Both the position numbers and the translations under genes were made by a program. Positions 1 through 8,466 of a stretch of DNA of 64,000 nucleotides are shown one piece after another. Source of the DNA: Desulfobacteraceae bacterium (GTDB lineage Bacteria; Desulfobacterota; Desulfobacteria; Desulfobacterales; Desulfosarcinaceae); assembly GCA_003599575.1 (NCBI GenBank), contig QZKV01000039.1, positions 1-64,000 of the forward strand, written 5' to 3'. The notes under the pieces were generated by a model that saw only the letters and a program-made list of their open reading frames with translations, did not search any database and had not been told where the DNA came from. Every line of letters begins with the position of its first letter. Within the stretch, counting starts at the first letter, position 1.

Positions 1-1
1 C

Positions 2-136
2 GATTGTCAAGGCCAATATTCTCACTTTGAAAAGGCCGTTAATGCCCAGGTGCCTTTGATTTACAAGCGTCTTCATGCTCGGGTTATGCCTTCATATTGG
101 CAAAGTTGGCCCTTTTTATTGTTATTTTATAAATGA
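2..136 (+). CDS. Possible C-terminal end of a gene entering from the left edge
   Basis: Frame 2 is open from the window edge for 44 codons and ends at TGA 134-136. The translated tail is rich in aromatic residues (it includes SYWQSWPFLLLFYK) and reads like protein, but I do not recognise a family. It could also be a chance open frame. A short hairpin follows at 193-210. Confidence 0.3.
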   Translation, partial: DCQGQYSHFEKAVNAQVPLIYKRLHARVMPSYWQSWPFLLLFYK

Positions 137-192
137 GTGGCCCCTAAGCTTGTAGCTGATGTCCTGTATATGGCAAACTAATGATGTGAGAT

Positions 193-215
193 ATGGGTGC
201 GAATACCCATTTTAC
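193..215 (+). terminator. Weak hairpin with short T-run
   Basis: ATGGGT (193-198) pairs with ACCCAT (205-210) around a six-base loop, followed by TTTT. The stem is only 6 bp and the T-run is short, so terminator function is tentative. Confidence 0.25.
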
Positions 216-290
216 CTGGGGTGATGATTGTATCTGTTTATGGATAGGGCATCTCACCAATGGCCTGTCCTGTGCAGTCAGCGGACTTTT

Positions 291-663
291 CTAAACTACC
301 GATTTCGCTTTTCCTGCGTGGTCGATCTGCATGACGATCTTGCTACCGTTTTCGTAGACGGTCGCGGCCATCTCTTTCAGCCCATCGATCAGTTCATCTT
401 TGTACACGCCGATCTGCCACGGCACGGCCTGGCCTTCCTGCGGGACGAAGGAGTGACTGGTGATGATGTGATGTGATGCATGGTACCAACTCACGCCGAT
501 CGGGGTCCATCTGGCCCCTGTGGTAGAGGCCCTGGCCATCTGGGGTGGTCAGCATGCAATGGGACCTCCCAAACCGGGTGAGATGATTCATCCGGATCTC
601 CTGATAAATGGTTTCGCCTGGCTTTTCAACAGGAGGGAAAAGCGTCTCGGGTCGGGGGGGGTA
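291..663 (-). pseudogene. Degraded Old Yellow Enzyme (NADH:flavin oxidoreductase) fragment
   Basis: Read on the minus strand, about 291-480 encodes an OYE-like stretch: an EGQAVPWQIG segment, then a KEMAATVYENGSKIVMQ helix-strand and an IDHAGKAKS segment ending at a stop. These match the conserved G-Q-x-(G/D)-x-Y and Q-(I/L)-x-H-(A/S)-G-(R/K) region of the family. In a different frame, about 500-663 encodes an IR-x-N-H-L-x-x-R-F-x-R-S-x-C-M-L-TPDG stretch that matches the OYE N-terminus. The two pieces are in different frames and the catalytic barrel beyond the HAGK motif is absent. It is therefore a broken 5' remnant. Confidence 0.6.
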
Positions 664-670
664 GTTCGAC

Positions 671-778
671 GTCGTCATGGCCGTGATGCTGCCAGAAGTG
701 ATCGATCAGCGGTCCCGGGAGCTAAAACCCGATGTGGTCGTGATGGACATCTCGATGCCAGAGAGATCCGATAAATCA
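671..778 (+). pseudogene. Orphan receiver-domain fragment
   Basis: A plus-strand frame through 716-765 encodes RELKPDVVVMDISMPE, the beta3/phosphoacceptor strand of a NarL-type receiver. It is nearly identical to the same segment of the large kinase ending at 30447 (LKPDVVVMDISMP). No start, acidic pocket or C-terminal half is present. It looks like debris from a lost or recombined copy of the hybrid-kinase family found elsewhere in this window. Confidence 0.5.
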
Positions 779-891
779 CAGAATCGGTGAGACAGAATAT
801 AGTGTATGAAAATTGACTCACGAGTTGACGGAGGCGGTTGCGGCTGTATTTTGTCACGAATCGAAACCTGAGCCCTTTTCGGAGGTCGCCT

Positions 892-2289
892 ATGTCCGAC
901 CCGATCCCCTTTAAAACTGTTGCCCGTCACAATCGTCCTGGCGATGCCTGGATCGTTATCAACGAGAACGTTTACGACATCAGCACTTTTCACCATCCCG
1001 GCGGGCTCGAGGTGCTCGAACCTTACCTCGGCCGGGACGCAACTGCTGCGTTTTTCGCCCAGCACAACCTCGATATGCTCGCGATTGTGGAGAAGAATCT
1101 TGTCGGCGTCATAGATCAGGAAGATGAGGAATGGAAACAGGAGCGCCAAGCGGCAAAGAATCGCGCGACCGACAGCGGCCTTTCGGCGCGGCGCGCAAAG
1201 CTTGCGCCGATTTCACACGTCCTCAACACTCGAGATATGGCGCAGGCCGCGGAATCGGTCATGGACCCAGCCGGATGGGCTTATTACGCCTCTGCGGCGG
1301 ACGATGAGGTGACCCTTCGCGAGAACGAGGCCGCGCTTGGCAGGTTGTGGCTGCGGCCCCGCGTGCTCGTGGATGTCTCGAAAGTCGACACCTCCGCCGA
1401 ACTCCTCGGTGTTCCGAGCTCTTTTCCACTCTATGTGACAGCCACCGCGCTTGCAAAACTCGCCGACCCGGAAGGAGAAGTCGCTATCACACGGGCATGC
1501 GCCAAAGTGAATGTGCCGTATATGTGCCCGACGCTCTCCTCGTGTTCGCTTGAAGAGATGACATCGGCCCGTGCACCCGGCCAGACGCAGTGGTTTCAGC
1601 TCTACGTCAACAAAGATCGCGCTGTCACAAAAGACCTCTTGCAAAGGGCCGAGACAGGTGGCTGCAAAGCGGTGTTTGTTACCGTTGACGCACCCCAACT
1701 CGGTCGACGCGAACGGGACATGCGTTTCAAGGCGCCACAGAAAAGCTCTGTACAGGAAGGGGATACGCAAGTTGATACCTCCCGGGGAACGTCCAAGGCC
1801 CTCTCTTCCTTTATCGATCCCTCGCTCTCGTGGGCAGACATCGAATGGATTGCGGGTGTCACAAAACTTCCCGTCTGCCTCAAAGGCATACAATCGGGAA
1901 AGGATGCCGTGCTCGCGACCCAACGCGGAGCGAAGGCCATTGTGGTGTCGAACCACGGGGGGCGGCAGCTCGACTATGCGCGAAGCGGTGTCGAAGTGCT
2001 TATAGAAGTGATGGCCGCGTTGCGCGAGGCCGGCCTTGACCGACGGATCACCGTATTTGTCGACGGCGGCATCCGCCGTGGCACCGACATCTTCAAATGC
2101 ATTGCAGCCGGCGCAGATGGCGTCGGCATCGGCCGGCCTGTGCTGCACGGGCTGGCCGCCTATGGCGAAGCCGGCGTCGTCAAAACCATTACGATGCTTC
2201 GTGACGAGTTTGCGACATGCCTCATGATGATGGGGTGCCCGACCGTCGCCGATATAAAAGAAGAGATGGTGGTTACCTCGAAGCTGTAG
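892..2289 (+). CDS. Cytochrome b5-domain FMN-dependent L-2-hydroxyacid (lactate) dehydrogenase, flavocytochrome b2-like
   Basis: 465 residues. ATG 892 was chosen over the upstream TTG at 838 because GGAGGT sits 5 bases before it. Residues 5-75 form a cytochrome b5 haem domain with HPGG (His35) and a second axial candidate His58. Residues 110-460 are the FMN-dependent alpha-hydroxyacid dehydrogenase barrel. Counterparts of the yeast flavocytochrome b2 active site are all present: the WAYYAS tyrosine pair, Tyr238 (QLYVN), Asp266 (VTVDAP), Lys331 (CLKGI), His355 and Arg358 (SNHGGRQLD). The family oxidises L-lactate or a related 2-hydroxyacid and passes electrons through the b5 haem to a cytochrome c. 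No signal peptide is visible, so the enzyme appears cytoplasmic. The b5-FMN fusion is best known from fungi, so horizontal origin or an ancient bacterial form is possible. The gene stands alone between remnants. Confidence 0.9.
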   Translation: MSDPIPFKTVARHNRPGDAWIVINENVYDISTFHHPGGLEVLEPYLGRDATAAFFAQHNLDMLAIVEKNLVGVIDQEDEEWKQERQAAKNRATDSGLSARRAKLAPISHVLNTRDMAQAAESVMDPAGWAYYASAADDEVTLRENEAALGRLWLRPRVLVDVSKVDTSAELLGVPSSFPLYVTATALAKLADPEGEVAITRACAKVNVPYMCPTLSSCSLEEMTSARAPGQTQWFQLYVNKDRAVTKDLLQRAETGGCKAVFVTVDAPQLGRRERDMRFKAPQKSSVQEGDTQVDTSRGTSKALSSFIDPSLSWADIEWIAGVTKLPVCLKGIQSGKDAVLATQRGAKAIVVSNHGGRQLDYARSGVEVLIEVMAALREAGLDRRITVFVDGGIRRGTDIFKCIAAGADGVGIGRPVLHGLAAYGEAGVVKTITMLRDEFATCLMMMGCPTVADIKEEMVVTSKL

Positions 2290-2328
2290 GACAGATAAAG
2301 CTTTTTTACTTTTGCCTTGGCACGCTGC

Positions 2329-2710
2329 CTACTTTTTCAGGAGACGTTTTTGCCTGCGTCTTTTCTTTCGATGAGGAGCAATCAGTTCAATCCCAGGCTC
2401 ATCAAGGAGATGTTGATCAAGCCCATCGCTATCGTAGGATTTATCGCCAATAATCCGATCAGGCGCATGCTCAGTAAAGTCGCTGTCGATAGTGGCCTCA
2501 CCAAGGTCACTTCGTGGGGCGAGACGCTTTCCGCGTGAGCTGCGATAGGAAAAACAGCAGCGTCTGCGATTGCCATGATCTTGGTGTCCTTGCCACGTTT
2601 TGTCTTTCCGACAGCAAGACCCCTTTTTTTTTGCCGGCACAAAGGTCCCGTCTATGAAGGCTTCCCGGATCGATTCTCAAAGGCCTGCGCAAGGACGGTA
2701 TCCGAGTCAA
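2329..2710 (-). pseudogene. IS5-family transposase remnant (frameshifted)
   Basis: Minus-strand translation gives [13 protein letters not shown], then, after a slip in a nine-A run near 2630, [21 protein letters not shown] further shift leads to [13 protein letters not shown] and [13 protein letters not shown]. These are hallmark segments of IS5/IS1031-group DDE transposases ([26 protein letters not shown]). At least two frameshifts separate them and both ends of the gene are missing, so it is inactive. It abuts a RAYT fragment at about 2680. Confidence 0.75.
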
Positions 2711-2882
2711 AGGCGATGAACGAATTTTAGGTGATAGTGACTTTGTGATTCATGTGCTCAACGCAGCCAATGAGAAACTTGAAGAAAAATATGCATTAGA
2801 AGCCAAAGGGTATGATTTTGATCGCACGGTGCAACGTGTTGCCCAAGTATTGGACATACAACCTACCAAAAAGAACCGGTGA
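2682..2882 (+). pseudogene. C-terminal fragment of a REP-associated tyrosine transposase (RAYT, Y1 family)
   Basis: A 66-codon open frame ending at TGA 2880-2882 contains GDERILGDSDFVIHVL followed by a charged helical tail ending in QPTKKNR. The D-E-R-I-L-G-(S/D)-x-(D/E)-F-V block is the conserved C-terminal signature of IS200-like/RAYT transposases. The HUH and tyrosine catalytic part upstream has been replaced by the IS5 remnant. REP-like GGGAC/CAACGTCCC repeats of the kind RAYTs act on occur at about 7.7-8.0 kb. Confidence 0.65.
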
Positions 2883-3058
2883 GGGATACGCTTTCATTCC
2901 TCCATTTTAGCATATTGGTATGATGATGATCTGGCCAAGCATTCCGCACCATCCTCCTCAGCAATAATTGTCCTGAATCATTATAAGAACGTCAGAACAC
3001 CCACTCACATCCAACACTCCCAGAAGGAAAACAATTCACTTGACGAATTGACTCTCGA
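2883..3058. other. Intergenic, no feature recognised
   Basis: AT-richer spacer between the RAYT remnant and the next open frame. I see no convincing promoter, repeat or RNA. Confidence 0.4.
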
Positions 3059-3283
3059 TGAGGTTTAACCGCATATCCCCCCGCTGCCAAAGGGAAAGGG
3101 GTTTCCTTCAGGATCATTGAAAATTTTTATCATCCTAAGGAAAATAATCGATACCTCAAGTGCATCTACGTCATGCAGGAGCCTCTGAGGAAGGTCATGG
3201 CCTTCGGGGGCATGCTCAAGGAGAATATGGAAGCGCCATGGGAGAGACAGGCCGGCTACGTTGATTGGATGTTGATGCCATGA
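3059..3283 (+). pseudogene. Possible gene fragment without a start codon
   Basis: An open frame runs from just after a stop at 3058 to TGA 3281-3283. Its second half reads as plausible protein (NRYLKCIYVMQEP, then KVMAFGGMLKENMEAPW, then ERQAGYVDWMLMP). It has no ATG near its beginning and I do not recognise the family. It may be the tail of a lost gene. Confidence 0.3.
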
Positions 3284-3454
3284 GGCGCATGCCATTCAGA
3301 CTCTTTTCAGCCCTTTGCTTGAGCATTCCCGGGTGACAACGAAAGCCGAGCCCTTCAGGGAGGTTGACTTGAACGCGGGTGGCCCCTGCAGCACCAGGGC
3401 AAGTTAAAAAGTGAACTGCGTGCCACTTGATCACGAAGCGGAGAGTATTATTCG

Positions 3455-4468
3455 ATGAAGGAAAAAATATTGAAATGGGTTCCGGTAATACTGGTTTTCC
3501 TAACCGTGGTTTCCTGTGGATTTGGTCTGTCGGCCTGCTCCTCGGGTAGAGATTCCGGGGAGCTGGAAGCCATGACTGTAGCAATGGTAAAGACTGAATT
3601 GAATGCGCTGTTCTATATTGCGGAAGCTAACAAATTATTCGCCGCCAACGGCCTTCAGGTCACTCTTAAAGAAAACTATGATTCCGGGGCCTCTGCAGCC
3701 GCGGGGATGTTGAATGGTGAAGCAGACATCGCATTAGCTGCTGAGTTTCCCATCGTTAGACAGGTAATTAATAAGAACGATATTAACAGCTTTGGAACCA
3801 TAACCAAGTACGAGAACACTTACATTATCTGGCATACCGGCCAAGGCATCGAAACAATTCGGGACCTTAAGGGTAAGAAGATTGGTGTTACTCTAAAAAC
3901 GATTTCGGAATTCTACCTGGGAAGAGCGCTCGAACTGAATGGTATGAATATTGCCCAGGTAACCCTCGTTGACACCAAGGCCGCAGAGGCGGAGAAACAT
4001 CTTGGCAACGGAAAAATTGACGCTGTCGTTACGTGGGAACCTTGGGTAAGCCAAATAAATCAACGCATGGGTAAAAAAGTAATCACCCAGGTGTTGCAAA
4101 GCGGCCAGTATGCCTACTGGAATTTAGTCAGTACTACGGCCTGGACGAGAAATAGCTCTAACATCTTAAAGCGGCTTATGAAATCGCTGGTCCAGGCAGA
4201 AAACTACCTTGTCACCTATAATAATGAAGCAAAAGCTATCGTTAGAAAAAGGATGAATTTTGACGATGCGTATATGGAGATAATCTGGCCTCGTTACCAG
4301 TTTACACTATCACTTGAACAGTCGCTGATTCTTGCCATGGAAGACGAGGCAAGGTGGATGATCAAGAACAACCTGACGACTGAGAAGGAGGTTCCCGATT
4401 TCCTGGATTACATCTCCGAGGCAGTTCTCAAGTCGGTGAAGCCCGAGGCGGTCAACATCATTCGCTGA
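3455..4468 (+). CDS. NitT/TauT-type (NMT1/THI5-like) solute-binding lipoprotein
   Basis: 337 residues. A hydrophobic signal segment (residues 8-27) ends in the lipobox LSAC, with Cys28 the likely lipidated residue. The mature part is a type II periplasmic-binding fold of the NMT1/SsuA/TauA kind: an MVKTELNALFYIAEANKLFAANGL lobe, a GEADIALAAEFP switch region, an RDLKGKKIGVT segment and an IDAVVTWEPW segment. Such proteins bind small organic or inorganic ligands. No ABC permease or ATPase gene follows. The ATG of a membrane hybrid kinase begins 10 bases after the stop, so it is probably co-transcribed with that kinase and may present a ligand to it. The ligand cannot be predicted. Confidence 0.85.
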   Translation: MKEKILKWVPVILVFLTVVSCGFGLSACSSGRDSGELEAMTVAMVKTELNALFYIAEANKLFAANGLQVTLKENYDSGASAAAGMLNGEADIALAAEFPIVRQVINKNDINSFGTITKYENTYIIWHTGQGIETIRDLKGKKIGVTLKTISEFYLGRALELNGMNIAQVTLVDTKAAEAEKHLGNGKIDAVVTWEPWVSQINQRMGKKVITQVLQSGQYAYWNLVSTTAWTRNSSNILKRLMKSLVQAENYLVTYNNEAKAIVRKRMNFDDAYMEIIWPRYQFTLSLEQSLILAMEDEARWMIKNNLTTEKEVPDFLDYISEAVLKSVKPEAVNIIR

Positions 4469-4478
4469 TGAGAAACGC

Positions 4479-7250
4479 ATGAAAATGCTGATGAAGAAAC
4501 ACATGAAGATAAAGACACAATTCGTCGTCACCATGCTGCTTTTTGGCGCAATCCTGATCGTTGCTGCGGTATCGGCGATCGTCACGCAGAGACAGATCGA
4601 GATGGCCGGCGAGCAGGAAACAATCGCCGCCGCTGTCTCCCAGGGGGCAGGCGAGCTCGGCCATCTCTCCACCGACTACCTCATCTACCGCGAACCCCAG
4701 CTGCTCAAGCGCTGGAAAACTCGATTTGCCGCGTTCTCCGAGCAGGTGGCCGCGCTGGATGTGGACGAGCCGGAGCAGCAGGCCCTTGCCGCCAATATCC
4801 GGGCAAGCAAAGACCGGATGAAGGTGGTGTTCGACAGCGTTTCGACCGCGCCGCAACGCCCGCCCGGTGATGGGGGTGCGGTAGTCCTCGATCCAGCATT
4901 TCTCCAGGTCTCCTGGAGCCGCATGGCGGTCCAGACCCAGGCCCTGTCGGGCAATGCCTTGCGCCTGTCGCAGCTGCTGCACCGTCGGATGGATCAACTC
5001 GCTGCAACAAGAACTTTGCTCATGTATATCATGGTGGCTTTATTCGGTGTGTTTCTCCTATCCAGCTATTTGATCACCTATCGCCGAATCCTGAAATCAA
5101 TAGCTGTGCTCAGGGCAGGCACTGCTGTCATCGGCTCCGGGAACCTGGACTTTATCATTGAAGAAAAAAAGGACGATGAAATCGGAGAACTTACCAGGGC
5201 CTTCAACAAGATGACGGCGGACCTTAAGACGGTCACCTCCTCAAAAGTTGATCTGTTACGTGAGATGAGCGAACGCAGGCAGGCCGAAAAAGCGCTCCGG
5301 GAAAGCGAGCAGCGCTGGGCTGTAACACTTACCAGCATCGGGGATGCCGTAATTACCAGCGATGCTGAAGGGCTTATTACTTTTCTCAATCCGGTGGCCG
5401 AGGAACTGACCGGCTGGAGCTTGGCGGAAGCGGCTGGAAAACCGGTGCAAGAAGTTTTCCACATTTTCAACGAGCGCACCCGAGCGGTTGTGGATGACCC
5501 TGTGCGCAAGGTACTCAGCAGCGGCCTTATGGTCGGGTTGGCCAATCACACCGTGCTGCTCCGTAAGGACGGTCGAGAGCTGCCCATAGACGACAGCGCA
5601 GCGCCCATCCGGGACGAAGCCGGCCATATTCTCGGTGTTGTGCTGATCTTCCGCGACATCACCGAACGCAGGAAGGCTGAGAACACACTGCGGGAAAGTG
5701 AAACCAAGTACCGCACCCTGTTCGAGAACATGACGGAAGAAGTGCACTTTTGGCAGGTTGTCCGCGATGAAACCGGCCGGATTAAAACCTGGCGTCTGGT
5801 TGACGTTAATCCACCCGCGCTCAAGACCTGGGGCAAAAATACGGTTGATGAGATAAAGGGTAAAACCACGGACGAGATTTTTGGACCAGGCGCAACCGAA
5901 CATTACCTGCCGGTGGTACAGAAGATCATTACTGAAGGTATTCCCATTCATTTTGAAGACTATTTCCCCCATCTCGATAAATATTTCAAATTTACAAGCG
6001 TGCCGATCGGAGATCGCTTCATCACCACCGGTTCGGACATTACCGACATCAAAAAAGCCGAGAAATCCCTACGGCAATTGAACGAGACCCTTGAGCAACA
6101 GGTGGCCGAGCGCACCGCATTGGCTGCAGCCCGATCCAATCAGCTTCAATCCTTGGCAGTGGAATTGATCGAAGCCGAAGAGCGTGAGCGTCAACGCATT
6201 GCTCAGCTGTTGCATGACGATTTGCAGCAACTGCTGGCCAGCGCCAAAATGCAGCTGAATGCCGCCTGCGCAGGATTGCCTGCCAACCCGCTGCTGGCTA
6301 ATGTGGAAAAGCTGCTGGAAGATTCTATAGCCAAATCGCGGGGGCTGTCCCACGAACTGAGCCCGGCGGTGCTGTATCATTCCGGACTTGTCGCCGGCAT
6401 GCAGTGGCTGGCAGGGCAGATGGAAAAGCAATTCGGACTGCAGGTGACTTTTGATAATCAACTGGAGAAACAATATGATCTGGAACTGAAAGGTTTTGTT
6501 TTCCGCTCCGTTCAGGAGCTGCTGTTCAACGTGGTCAAACATGCCTCTGTACAACAAGCTCGTGTAGTATTGCGATGCACAGACGACCACCTATCGGTCT
6601 CGGTCAGCGATGAAGGTTGCGGTTTCAACCCCGACAGCATCGATTCGTCGAGTCAAAAAGCCGGCTTTGGGCTGTTAAGCATCCGGGAACGAGCCAGCTA
6701 CGTAGGCGGCGGGCTTATCATCGAGAGCGTTCCCGGCAAAGGCAGCCGATTCACCCTTTTAATTCCCGCTGCTGTCCCGCAGACCCAGGCAGTGCCAGCG
6801 GCCGGATCAGAGACCGATGTCGTTCAGGTGGCAAACGTCACCTGGGACACCGCACCAACCAACGATTTGCGGGTAATCTTCGCGGATGATCATGAAGTGA
6901 TGCGCCATGGGCTGATTCGGTTGGTGAATGGCCAGCCCGATATTAAGGTGGTCGGTGAAGCAGCCAATGGACGCCAGGCGCTCGACCTGGCCCGGAAGCT
7001 CAATCCTGACGTGATCGTAATGGACATTTCCATGCCTGAAATGGACGGCATTGAAGCCACGCGACGGATCAAGACTGAAATGCCCCATGTGCGTGTCATC
7101 GGCTTATCGATGATCAAGGATGAGCATCTTACCCGTGCCATGCATGAAGCAGGGGCTGAGGTGTATCTGAGCAAAACAGCTTCATCGGCTGAGCTGCTCA
7201 AAGCGATTTACGGACTCGCCCGAGAACATGATTCTTCTTTGAAGAACTAA
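4479..7250 (+). CDS. Membrane hybrid sensor kinase: TM-periplasmic loop-TM-HAMP-PAS-PAS-HisKA_3-HATPase-receiver
   Basis: 923 residues. Transmembrane segments at about 14-34 and 185-207 enclose a periplasmic loop of about 150 residues. HAMP is at about 208-262, and PAS domains at about 275-395 and 405-530. A coiled linker leads to a HisKA_3-type dimerisation box with LLHDDLQQ (His579), then a Bergerat ATPase (ELLFNVVKHA N-box; DEGCGFNP; GFGLLSIRERA). The C-terminal receiver (about 795-915) has the acidic pair ADDHE, phosphoacceptor Asp849 (VMDISMPEMDG) and Lys in SKTASS. There is no DNA-binding domain. Phosphoryl transfer probably runs His579 to Asp849 or to an outside partner. It lies directly downstream of the lipoprotein at 3455, a likely ligand-binding partner. 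Several in-frame ATGs lie near the start, so the first few residues are uncertain. Confidence 0.9.
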   Translation: MKMLMKKHMKIKTQFVVTMLLFGAILIVAAVSAIVTQRQIEMAGEQETIAAAVSQGAGELGHLSTDYLIYREPQLLKRWKTRFAAFSEQVAALDVDEPEQQALAANIRASKDRMKVVFDSVSTAPQRPPGDGGAVVLDPAFLQVSWSRMAVQTQALSGNALRLSQLLHRRMDQLAATRTLLMYIMVALFGVFLLSSYLITYRRILKSIAVLRAGTAVIGSGNLDFIIEEKKDDEIGELTRAFNKMTADLKTVTSSKVDLLREMSERRQAEKALRESEQRWAVTLTSIGDAVITSDAEGLITFLNPVAEELTGWSLAEAAGKPVQEVFHIFNERTRAVVDDPVRKVLSSGLMVGLANHTVLLRKDGRELPIDDSAAPIRDEAGHILGVVLIFRDITERRKAENTLRESETKYRTLFENMTEEVHFWQVVRDETGRIKTWRLVDVNPPALKTWGKNTVDEIKGKTTDEIFGPGATEHYLPVVQKIITEGIPIHFEDYFPHLDKYFKFTSVPIGDRFITTGSDITDIKKAEKSLRQLNETLEQQVAERTALAAARSNQLQSLAVELIEAEERERQRIAQLLHDDLQQLLASAKMQLNAACAGLPANPLLANVEKLLEDSIAKSRGLSHELSPAVLYHSGLVAGMQWLAGQMEKQFGLQVTFDNQLEKQYDLELKGFVFRSVQELLFNVVKHASVQQARVVLRCTDDHLSVSVSDEGCGFNPDSIDSSSQKAGFGLLSIRERASYVGGGLIIESVPGKGSRFTLLIPAAVPQTQAVPAAGSETDVVQVANVTWDTAPTNDLRVIFADDHEVMRHGLIRLVNGQPDIKVVGEAANGRQALDLARKLNPDVIVMDISMPEMDGIEATRRIKTEMPHVRVIGLSMIKDEHLTRAMHEAGAEVYLSKTASSAELLKAIYGLAREHDSSLKN

Positions 7251-7251
7251 C

Positions 7252-7569
7252 GCAAAAATTTCCTCATCAGAGCATGACGGCGGCCTTTTTATCTGGATCG
7301 AGCTGCCGGAGATTTTCAACACCGATCTTCTCTACCGCAAGGCGGTCCAATCCGGAATCCTGTTCGCCCCCGGCACCCTTTTTTCCATCCAAAATCGGTA
7401 CAACCATCACCTGCGCCTGAGCGCCGGAACATGGAACGACCGGGTTGAAAAAGCCATCGCCCTGTTGGGGCGCTTGTGCAAAAGGATGCAGGAGGGCCAA
7501 ACGGAAGGGGATCTCCGCCTCACAGCACCTCAGCGCGAACAAAAAGAAAGCAACTTGCTTTTCCCGTGA
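7252..7569 (+). pseudogene. C-terminal fragment of a MocR/PdxR-type PLP regulator
   Basis: The frame encodes GGLFIWIELPE, then a DLLYRKAVQSGILFAPGTLF segment and a HHLRLSAG segment, ending at TGA 7567-7569. This is the C-terminal small-domain signature of fold-type I aminotransferase domains in MocR regulators (GG-(L/F)-F-(L/I)-W-(V/I)-x-LP and APG-x-LF). The DNA-binding and PLP-lysine parts are absent. It begins immediately after the upstream kinase, so an insertion or deletion removed the 5' part. Confidence 0.6.
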
Positions 7570-7697
7570 GCGCGAGCCAATGCGGAATAAAGAACCGAGG
7601 CACTTGATTTCGCCTTCTTCATTCCGCATTCGCTTGGTTCCGCATCGGTTGTTCTACCGCACGGATGATATGATCGTGAGAAAAATGGGGACAATTG

Positions 7698-7881
7698 TCG
7701 ACAACCGGGACTTTGCCTTGCAAGTTCTCAGAAGAATCTCAAAGAATCAGTGAATAAAGTCCTTGTAGTCAACAACGTCCCTCATTTTCTCGACAACCGG
7801 GACTTTGCCTTGCAAGTTCTCAGAAGAATCTCAAAGAATCAGTGAATAAAGTCCTTGTAGTCAACAACGTCCCTCATTTTT
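7698..7881. repeat. 92-bp perfect tandem duplication
   Basis: Positions 7698-7789 are repeated at 7790-7881. Each unit starts TCGACAACCGGGACTTTGCC and ends ACAACGTCCCTCATTTT. The ends GGGAC and GTCCC resemble the palindromic extremities of REP/BIME units. The copies appear identical by eye until the last few bases. Confidence 0.85.
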
Positions 7882-7974
7882 CTCTCATTTTTCTCATTTT
7901 TACTCATTTTTAAACAACGTCCCTCATTTTTTTAACAACGTCCCTCATTTTTCTCATTTTTCTCTCATTTTCCC
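7861..7974. repeat. Degenerate CAACGTCCCTCATTTT / CTCATTTT repeats
   Basis: After the duplication, CAACGTCCCTCATTTT recurs near 7865, 7914 and 7937, with intervening TCTCATTTTT units, giving a low-complexity T-rich tract. It looks like slippage expansion of REP ends. Confidence 0.7.
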
Positions 7975-8143
7975 GTGTTTCTTCAAGTTGTGACTGCGGG
8001 TCCTGACGAGCTGTTCGAGCTGTCAACCCACTTTTCAGATCAGCGTCCTCGGTATCGGCGGCTCCCGCAGGCTGGCTGACCAGGAATATTAATTTCCGCG
8101 ATCTGTACCCCATCTGTAAACCCCCCTTTGCTAATTACCGCGC

Positions 8144-8431
8144 ATGGACCAAAAAAGACGGGCACCCGATACACTCGTGGACAGTTACATTGTGCGCATC
8201 TACCGCTTTGACGGGAAGAGACGCGGCGGTGTTGTGGGGATCGTGGAGACGGTCGGAGAAGACGTGCAAACAGCTTTTACGAATGTCGATGACCTCTGGA
8301 ACATTCTCAATTCGGAAAACCACAGGAAGGGGGGGGCGAAACGATCTGATTGTGACATGGACTGGAAGCGGCAGCGGTGGGGGTGCTTTTATCCGCGCCG
8401 CGGCGGATGGGTATCGATTATAAAGATCTGA
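8144..8431 (+). CDS. Small conserved hypothetical protein, possibly frameshifted near its end
   Basis: The first 50 residues (VDSYIVRIYRFDG, VGIVETVGEDV, AFTNVDDLWNIL) resemble a short family I recall from Deltaproteobacteria, with a Y-I-V-R-I-Y-R core and a TNVDELW end, of unknown function. Such proteins normally stop soon after the LWNIL helix. Here the frame continues through a run of G (about 8329-8336) into an unrelated tail, which suggests an indel in the G-run. No good ribosome-binding site precedes ATG 8144. The open frame overlaps the untranslated region of the next gene. Confidence 0.5.
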   Translation: MDQKRRAPDTLVDSYIVRIYRFDGKRRGGVVGIVETVGEDVQTAFTNVDDLWNILNSENHRKGGAKRSDCDMDWKRQRWGCFYPRRGGWVSIIKI

Positions 8432-8466
8432 ATCCGGAATGGAAAGAACTGCAGGAGGAAAAGCTG

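Larger units (their letters stand above)
7570..8143. other. Repeat-rich intergenic region
   Basis: Holds the 92-bp tandem duplication and REP-like CAACGTCCCTCATTTT repeats listed separately. The remaining sequence (7570-7690 and 7980-8143) shows no gene or RNA that I can support. Confidence 0.5.

Noticed and set aside
1213-2148. Long minus-strand open frame of 311 codons
   Set aside because: It is the shadow of the flavocytochrome b2-like gene, with Cys/His/Arg-rich composition and no family match.
7698-7974. Possible CRISPR-like array
   Set aside because: The 92-bp units are adjacent with no unique spacers, and the following repeats are slippage-type low complexity. No cas genes are present.
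8300-8431. Programmed frameshift in the G-run of the small conserved ORF
   Set aside because: No slippery-site plus structure arrangement is evident; a simple indel explains the odd C-terminus.
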